From Citrobacter freundii (GTDB lineage Bacteria > Bacteroidota > Bacteroidia > Chitinophagales > Chitinophagaceae): 17,992 nt of DNA. Positions 13,177 to 17,992 of this stretch are shown in pieces. Below the pieces are notes generated by a model. That model searched no databases, was not told the origin of the DNA, and saw only the letters and a list, made by a program, of their open reading frames with translations. Every line of letters starts with the position of its first letter. Positions within the stretch are counted from its first letter, which is position 1. The position numbers and the translations under genes were made by a program. The stretch is from NCBI GenBank assembly GCA_003243445.1, contig QFQQ01000099.1, forward strand, positions 1 through 17,992, read 5' to 3'.

Positions 13177-16100
13177 ATGGCAGAATTAAAACTTCCAAGA
13201 GTATTAGCGGCCGCCAAGGAGTTCAACGTTGGCCAGGAAACCCTAGTGGACTTCCTGACTGGTAAGGGATTTTCCAAAGACGACCTGAAGTCTACGTCAA
13301 AACTGACGGAAGACATGTACCGTGCGTTGCAACAGGAATTCCAGGGCGACAAGGCGGCAAAAATGAAGAGCGACCAGGTGGACCTGCCAAAAGGTTCACA
13401 GGCCGAGGCGAAAAAGAAGAAAGAAGACGAAGAGATCAACTTCAAGAAGGATGAGAAGAAACCGGTTGTAGTGAAGAAAGAAGAACCAGTAGCAGCAACT
13501 CCTGCTCCGCCGCCAGTAGTGGAAGTGGAGGAAGAGCCTGCTAAACCTGTGGTGGTGGAAGAAGAACAGCCAAAGGAAAAAGAAGCGGAAGTAGTAAAGA
13601 TCGAGGCGCCAGAGATCGTTACACCGAAAGTGATCGACAAGATCGACCTTTCCGCGATCGATTCTTCTACACGCCCTAAAAAAGTGATCAAGAAGAAAAA
13701 TGAACAGGAAACGGAAGAACAACCCCCGGTCGAAGAGAAATCTGCCAGGGTGGAAGCAGATAAACCGGTGAAGAAAGAAGAACCTGTTGCGGTTGAACCT
13801 CCTGTTGCAGAGAAAAACGAAGAACCTCAGCCTGTAGTGGCAGCAACAACTGCCGTTCAGGAAGAAAAATCTGCGGCTACAGAAGAAGACGTTCCTCCTG
13901 TTATTACCAATATTAAAGCTGAAAAGATCGAAGGCCCAAGGATCCTTGGCAAGATCGATCTGCCGGTAGACAGTGACACCCGTCCTAAAAAAGATGAGAA
14001 ACGCAAACGCAAGCGTATTCCGATCGAGAAAAGAGACAATACCACCGGCGGTGGTCAGCAACAAGGCCAGGGTCACGGGCAACAGGGTGGAGGTAACTTC
14101 AACCGTGGTGGCGGAGGTCAGCATGGCGGCGGTAACAGGCACGGTGGTCAGCAGGGTGGAGGTAACTTCAACCGTGGCGGCCAGCAAGGCGGCAACCGTC
14201 AGGGTGGCAACCAGCAGGGCGGTAACAGGCAAGGCGGTAACCGCCCGTCTATTACCAGACGTGAAGACAGACAGATCGACGAAAAAGAAATTCAACGGAA
14301 GATACAGGAGACACAAGCCAAACTTTCCGGCGGTGGCGGCAAAGGCAGGAATACCAAATCCAAGCTTCGCCGTGAGAAACGCCAGGAAATGGCCGACTCC
14401 ATGAACGATGGCGGAGACGATAACAAACTGCAGGTAACGGAATTCATCAGTGTAAGCGAACTCGCCAACCTGATGGATGTAAGCTTCGCAGAAGTGATCA
14501 GCAAGTGTATGAGCCTTGGTATCATGGTATCGATCAACCAGCGTCTCGACGCGGAAGTGATCGAACTGGTAGCAAGCGAATTCGGTTTCGATGTTGAGTT
14601 CATTAACATGGAGAAACAGGCAGAGATGGAGGAGGAAGAAGATCAGGATGATGAAGAAGATCTCCAGCCACGCTCACCGATCGTTACGATCATGGGTCAC
14701 GTTGACCATGGTAAAACATCATTGCTCGATTATATCCGTAGTGCGAATGTGGTTGCCGGTGAGGCGGGTGGTATCACCCAGCACATTGGTGCGTACCAGG
14801 TAACACTGCCAAACGGAAAAGAGATCACCTTCCTCGATACACCCGGTCACGAAGCGTTTACCGCGATGCGTGCACGTGGTGCGAAAGTGACGGATATCGC
14901 AGTGATCGTAATAGCAGCGGATGACGCGGTGATGCCTCAGACACGTGAGGCCATCAGCCACGCGCAGGCAGCCGGCGTACCAATGATCTTCGCGATCAAC
15001 AAGATCGATAAAGACGGCGCAAATCCTCAAAAGATCTACGAACAGCTCTCTCAAATGAACCTGTTGGTGGAAGAATGGGGTGGTAAATACCAAAGCCAGG
15101 AAATTGCTGCGAAAAAAGGATTGAACATCGACAAATTGCTCGAGAAGATCCTGCTGGAAGCAGAACTCCTGGATCTGAAAGCAAACCCTGACCGTGAAGC
15201 ATCCGGTACAATCATCGAAGCTTCGCTGGATAAAGGCCGTGGTTATGTCGCTACACTTCTGGTAGAAAATGGTACGCTCCATGCAGGTGACCTGGTTGTG
15301 AGCGGACAGCATTTCGGACGTGTAAAGGCAATGTTCAACGAGCGTAATAAACGTGAAGACTCCGCAGGCCCGTCTGCTCCGGCAGTGATCCTCGGTCTGA
15401 ACGGCGCGCCACAGGCTGGTGAGAAATTCAGGGTATACGCAGACGAAGCAGAAGCAAAAGAGATCGCAAACCGCCGCGCCCAGATCCTGCGCGAACAAGG
15501 TATGCGTGCGAAGAAACATATTACACTCGATGAGATCGGACGCCGTCTGGCTCTCGGAAACTTCAAAGAACTGAACGTGATCATCAAAGGTGACGTGGAC
15601 GGTTCTGTGGAAGCGTTGAGTGACTCACTGCAGAAACTCTCTACCGAGGAGATCGCAGTTCGCGTACTGCTCAAAGGCGTTGGACAGATCTCTGAAAGTG
15701 ATGTGGTCCTCGCAACCGCATCCGATGCCGTGATCCTTGGCTTTAACGTCCGCCCTTCAGTTCAGGCCAACAGGCTTGCTGAAACGGAAGGCGTGGAGAT
15801 CAAACTTTACTCTATCATCTACACGGCGATCGACGAGATCCGCAGCGCGATGGAAGGTATGCTTGAGCCAAAAGTTCAGGAGAAGATCGTGGCAAACGTG
15901 GAAGTGCGCGACGTATTCAAATTCGATAAAGCAACTGTTGCGGGCTGTTATGTACGCGACGGTAAGATCAAACGCGATTCGAAGATCCGCCTGATCCGCG
16001 ATGGTATCGTAGTATACCCTGTGGGCGAAGGCGCTGTAGCTGAACTGGCTTCTCTGAAACGTTTCAAAGACGACGTAAAAGAAGTACAGGCAGGTATGGA

Positions 16101-16191
16101 ATGCGGTCTGACCGTGAAGAATTACAGCGATATTAAAGTGGGTGATGTGGTGGAAGCGTATGAGGAAGAGGAAGTGAAACGGACACTCTAA
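13177..16191 (+). CDS. infB: Translation initiation factor IF2
   Basis: This 1004-residue IF2 is the GTPase that brings initiator tRNA to the 30S subunit. The N-terminal IF2N-like module (about 1-50, LPRVLAAAKEFNVGQETLVD) is followed by a long disordered Lys/Glu/Pro/Val-rich region (about 60-285). A Gly/Gln/Asn/Arg-rich segment lies at about 289-358. A second IF2N-type module precedes the G domain (FISVSELANLMDVSFAEVI). The G motifs are GHVDHGKT at 507-514, DTPGHEAF at 554-561 and NKID at 608-611. The beta-barrel domain II, the alpha/beta domain III and the C-terminal tRNA-binding barrel follow, ending EEEVKRTL. The size is normal for Bacteroidota. The Gly-rich segment contains a 26-bp direct DNA duplication (14083-14108, 14152-14177). 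A 31-bp-arm fold-back starts 3 bases after the stop. Confidence 0.97.
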   Translation: MAELKLPRVLAAAKEFNVGQETLVDFLTGKGFSKDDLKSTSKLTEDMYRALQQEFQGDKAAKMKSDQVDLPKGSQAEAKKKKEDEEINFKKDEKKPVVVKKEEPVAATPAPPPVVEVEEEPAKPVVVEEEQPKEKEAEVVKIEAPEIVTPKVIDKIDLSAIDSSTRPKKVIKKKNEQETEEQPPVEEKSARVEADKPVKKEEPVAVEPPVAEKNEEPQPVVAATTAVQEEKSAATEEDVPPVITNIKAEKIEGPRILGKIDLPVDSDTRPKKDEKRKRKRIPIEKRDNTTGGGQQQGQGHGQQGGGNFNRGGGGQHGGGNRHGGQQGGGNFNRGGQQGGNRQGGNQQGGNRQGGNRPSITRREDRQIDEKEIQRKIQETQAKLSGGGGKGRNTKSKLRREKRQEMADSMNDGGDDNKLQVTEFISVSELANLMDVSFAEVISKCMSLGIMVSINQRLDAEVIELVASEFGFDVEFINMEKQAEMEEEEDQDDEEDLQPRSPIVTIMGHVDHGKTSLLDYIRSANVVAGEAGGITQHIGAYQVTLPNGKEITFLDTPGHEAFTAMRARGAKVTDIAVIVIAADDAVMPQTREAISHAQAAGVPMIFAINKIDKDGANPQKIYEQLSQMNLLVEEWGGKYQSQEIAAKKGLNIDKLLEKILLEAELLDLKANPDREASGTIIEASLDKGRGYVATLLVENGTLHAGDLVVSGQHFGRVKAMFNERNKREDSAGPSAPAVILGLNGAPQAGEKFRVYADEAEAKEIANRRAQILREQGMRAKKHITLDEIGRRLALGNFKELNVIIKGDVDGSVEALSDSLQKLSTEEIAVRVLLKGVGQISESDVVLATASDAVILGFNVRPSVQANRLAETEGVEIKLYSIIYTAIDEIRSAMEGMLEPKVQEKIVANVEVRDVFKFDKATVAGCYVRDGKIKRDSKIRLIRDGIVVYPVGEGAVAELASLKRFKDDVKEVQAGMECGLTVKNYSDIKVGDVVEAYEEEEVKRTL

Positions 16192-16193
16192 AT

Positions 16194-16295
16194 AAGTAAA
16201 AAGTCAAAAGTAAAAATTAAAAAATAGACGTTGCCAGACAGGAAAGTCCTTCCCGGCCGAAATGTTTTTTAATTTTTACTTTTGACTTTTTACTT
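16194..16295. repeat. 31-bp perfect inverted repeat after infB
   Basis: The arm 16194-16224 is the exact reverse complement of 16265-16295 (31 of 31), with a 40-base loop. The arms consist of AAGTAAAAAGTC / AAAAGTAAAAA words. It begins 3 bases after the infB stop; its right arm is U-rich in the transcript, so it may work as a large terminator or as a 3'-end protecting stem. The right arm also contains TACTTTTG at 16277-16284, a perfect -7 box pointing at the next gene. Confidence 0.9.
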
Positions 16296-16338
16296 CGTAA
16301 CATTTTGTTAAATGCCCCGGCGGCTTGCCAGGGTAAAC

Positions 16339-16346
16339 TATTTTTG
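16339..16346 (+). promoter_or_regulatory. TAnnTTTG box just before SurA-like gene
   Basis: TATTTTTG matches TAnnTTTG but ends only 4 bases before the ATG at 16351, so the transcript would be leaderless or nearly so. No well-spaced -33 box is visible. The alternative box in the fold-back arm (16277-16284) would give a leader of about 60 bases. Confidence 0.4.
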
Positions 16347-16350
16347 ACTC

Positions 16351-17727
16351 ATGCTGAACATTAAAAGAATACTGAGTGCGATTTGCCTGCTCCTGGTCGG
16401 AGCAATGGCAGTAAATGCCCAGCCAAGGAAGGCGGTTGTAGACAAGATCGTAGCCGTGGTTGGCGACCGGATCATCCTGTACTCAGATATCCGTAACTCT
16501 ATCGAAGATGCCAAACGCCAGGGCCAGAACGTTCCCGACAATGCGGAATGTATGCTGATGGAACAGGCACTCGTGTCAAAAGTACTGATGCTGCAGGCTG
16601 AAAAAGATTCCCTGCCTGTAACAGATGAAGAAGTGGAAGCTGAACTCGATCAGCGGATCCGTTACTTCGTTCAACAGCTCGGCACCCGCGAGGCATTGGA
16701 AGAATACGCAGGTAAAACGATCTATCAGATCAAAGATGACGCCCGCGAATCCGTAAAAGAAAGAAAGCTCGCTGACGCCATGCAGCAAAAGATCGTGGGT
16801 AGCGTAAAGATCACACCGACAGAAGTAAAAGCCTTCTTTGATAAGATCCCGAAAGACAGTTTACCCTTCTTTGAATCTGAACTGGAAGTAGGGCAGATCG
16901 CCATCTATCCAAAAGCCTCCCGCGACCTCGAAGAATACATCGTTACCGAAATGAATAACTACAAGCGCCAGGTTGAAAGCAAAGTGGCGACTTTCGAGCA
17001 ACTTGTTCAGCGTTATTCAGAAGATCCGGGTAGTAAAGACCGCGGTGGTCAATACCAGATCAACCGCAACGAAAAGACCTGGGACCCCGTGTTTCTCTCT
17101 ACCGCTTTCCGTTTGAAAGATGGAGAGATCTCCGCTCCGGTAAAAGGCAAATTCGGTTATCATATCATTCAGATGGTCCGCCGCAGTGGTGATGATGCGA
17201 TCGTTCGCCACATCCTGCGCACACCGCCGATCACCGACGCGGAAATAGCACTTGCTAAAGCAAAGCTCGATTCCATCCGCACCAAGATCATCGCCGGTAC
17301 GATCGGTTTCAGCGAAGCCTCCAAAAAATTCACAGAAGACGAAGCTGCCAAATACCAGGGCGCTTTCATTCTCAACCGCGACGGTTCTCCTTATGTAAAC
17401 ATCGATCAGCTGGATAAAGACATGGTCGCAACCATCCGCACACTGAATGTTGGCGACTATTCCGCTCCAACCGTATTTACAGACGAGCAGGGTAAAAAAG
17501 GCGTAAGGATTGTTTACCTGAAATCACGCTCCGAGCCACACCGCATGAACATGCGCGACGACTATAGCAAGATCGCACAGGGTGCACTGGAACAAAAGAA
17601 ATCCGAGGCATTGAATAAATGGATCACATCGAAACTGCCTACCTATTATATCAGCGTTGACCCTGACTCAGCAGATGGCTGCAGTCAACTGGCAAAGTAT
17701 AAGTTTGATGATGTGAAAGGGTTTTAG
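16351..17727 (+). CDS. SurA-like periplasmic peptidyl-prolyl isomerase/chaperone
   Basis: This 458-residue protein has a signal peptide (MLNIKRILSAICLLLVGAMA, cleavage after about residue 24, VNAQ). The SurA N-terminal helical domain follows (VVDKIVAVVGDRIILYSDI), with the long helices typical of the chaperone core up to about 165. A first parvulin-type domain (about 175-276) shows FEQLVQRYSEDPGSKDRGGQ and GKFGYHIIQMV. A second, more divergent parvulin-like domain (about 281-390) shows IVRHILRTPP and FSEASKKFTEDEAAKYQGAF. A C-terminal helical segment (MNMRDDYSKIAQGALEQKK) closes the core, as in SurA. It should assist folding of outer-membrane proteins; the PorT-like barrel at 1461 is the kind of client expected. 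It is slightly longer than E. coli SurA. A terminator follows 40 bases after the stop. Confidence 0.9.
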   Translation: MLNIKRILSAICLLLVGAMAVNAQPRKAVVDKIVAVVGDRIILYSDIRNSIEDAKRQGQNVPDNAECMLMEQALVSKVLMLQAEKDSLPVTDEEVEAELDQRIRYFVQQLGTREALEEYAGKTIYQIKDDARESVKERKLADAMQQKIVGSVKITPTEVKAFFDKIPKDSLPFFESELEVGQIAIYPKASRDLEEYIVTEMNNYKRQVESKVATFEQLVQRYSEDPGSKDRGGQYQINRNEKTWDPVFLSTAFRLKDGEISAPVKGKFGYHIIQMVRRSGDDAIVRHILRTPPITDAEIALAKAKLDSIRTKIIAGTIGFSEASKKFTEDEAAKYQGAFILNRDGSPYVNIDQLDKDMVATIRTLNVGDYSAPTVFTDEQGKKGVRIVYLKSRSEPHRMNMRDDYSKIAQGALEQKKSEALNKWITSKLPTYYISVDPDSADGCSQLAKYKFDDVKGF

Positions 17728-17765
17728 TCAGTAGATTTTAAACCGAAATATAAAAATCGTTATAG

Positions 17766-17798
17766 AAGCCCTCCGGTATCGGAAGGGCTTTTCTTTTT
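17766..17798 (+). terminator. Intrinsic terminator after SurA-like gene
   Basis: AAGCCCT-CCG at 17766-17775, loop GTAT, and CGG-A-AGGGCTT at 17780-17790 form a 10-bp stem with one bulged A. It is followed by TTCTTTTT. This is the clearest rho-independent terminator in the window and ends the translation/chaperone block. Confidence 0.88.
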
Positions 17799-17817
17799 GA
17801 CCAGAAAGCATTCTTCC

Positions 17818-17846
17818 CCCACAATTAAAATTCAATGTCGTTTAGT
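17818..17846 (-). repeat. 29-bp inverted repeat, right copy
   Basis: Exact reverse complement of 61-89. It starts 20 bases after the terminator of the SurA-like gene. The 146 bases beyond it show no recognisable gene; a 40-codon minus-strand frame exists but is not convincing. If this is an insertion-sequence end, the element extends to the right, outside the window. Confidence 0.8.
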
Positions 17847-17992
17847 AAGAGACCAGGCAGCTTTTGCTTGTCACATCCCCGAATAGTAAAACTTTTTCTG
17901 GTCGTTCATCCTTTTCCTGCTCTGTTTTCCCGGGCGGGCTGATTAGTGCGATAACAATCTTCATTCCTGCCAGACCCGGGGTCGCTCAGATT

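Noticed and set aside
13396..14316. 306-codon minus-strand ORF
   Set aside because: It is antisense to infB and Phe/Arg/Leu-rich only because of the skewed codons of the Lys/Glu/Gly-rich region.
17843..17965. 40-codon minus-strand frame beginning MKIVIALISPPGK
   Set aside because: It is short, lacks a recognisable domain, and its end runs into the 29-bp repeat. Evidence is too weak to call a gene.

Overview
The window looks like a chromosome segment of a Bacteroidota member, most probably Chitinophagaceae. The evidence is the TAnnTTTG-type promoter boxes, starts without Shine-Dalgarno sequences, a PorT-type barrel, a DUF4834-type protein, a short NusA, and a very long IF2 directly after NusA. 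Base composition is moderate and gene density is normal, but the gaps between genes are unusually rich in repeats.

Layout. 1-385 has no gene; it holds one copy of a 29-bp repeat and a strong hairpin. 386-1123 (-) is a hypothetical exported protein, followed by a CAT-anticodon tRNA (1220-1293, -). 1461-4045 (+) holds an outer-membrane beta-barrel protein, the GTPase HflX and a small Rieske ferredoxin. 4496-9047 is a signalling block: a SAM methyltransferase (-), two stand-alone receivers (-), a third receiver on the opposite strand whose phospho-acceptor Asp is replaced by Glu (+), and a LytTR response regulator with its LytS/YehU-type histidine kinase (-). 9245-10903 holds a secreted DUF4440/NTF2-like protein, a small hypothetical and a DUF4834-type membrane protein. 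11008-17798 is the core translation/transcription block rimP-nusA-infB, followed by a SurA-like periplasmic chaperone with a clear terminator.

How the genes work together. RimP, NusA and IF2 serve 30S maturation, transcription elongation/termination and translation initiation; a promoter and a perfect leader hairpin precede rimP. The kinase and LytTR regulator overlap by one base and form a two-component pair. The three nearby receivers could interact with it or with a kinase elsewhere, but nothing in the sequence proves that.

The most unusual feature lies between the genes. Many intergenic gaps contain arrays of a short word (7-mer, 9-mer or a looser A/T or CTGCG word), usually as two arrays in opposite orientation that can fold into a long stem. 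Different gaps use different words, but the fold-back design recurs. Two of the A/T-type right arms also carry a perfect TAnnTTTG promoter box pointing at the next gene. In addition, an exact 29-bp inverted repeat sits at both ends of the window (61-89 and 17818-17846) around essential genes, possibly the ends of two insertion elements lying just outside.
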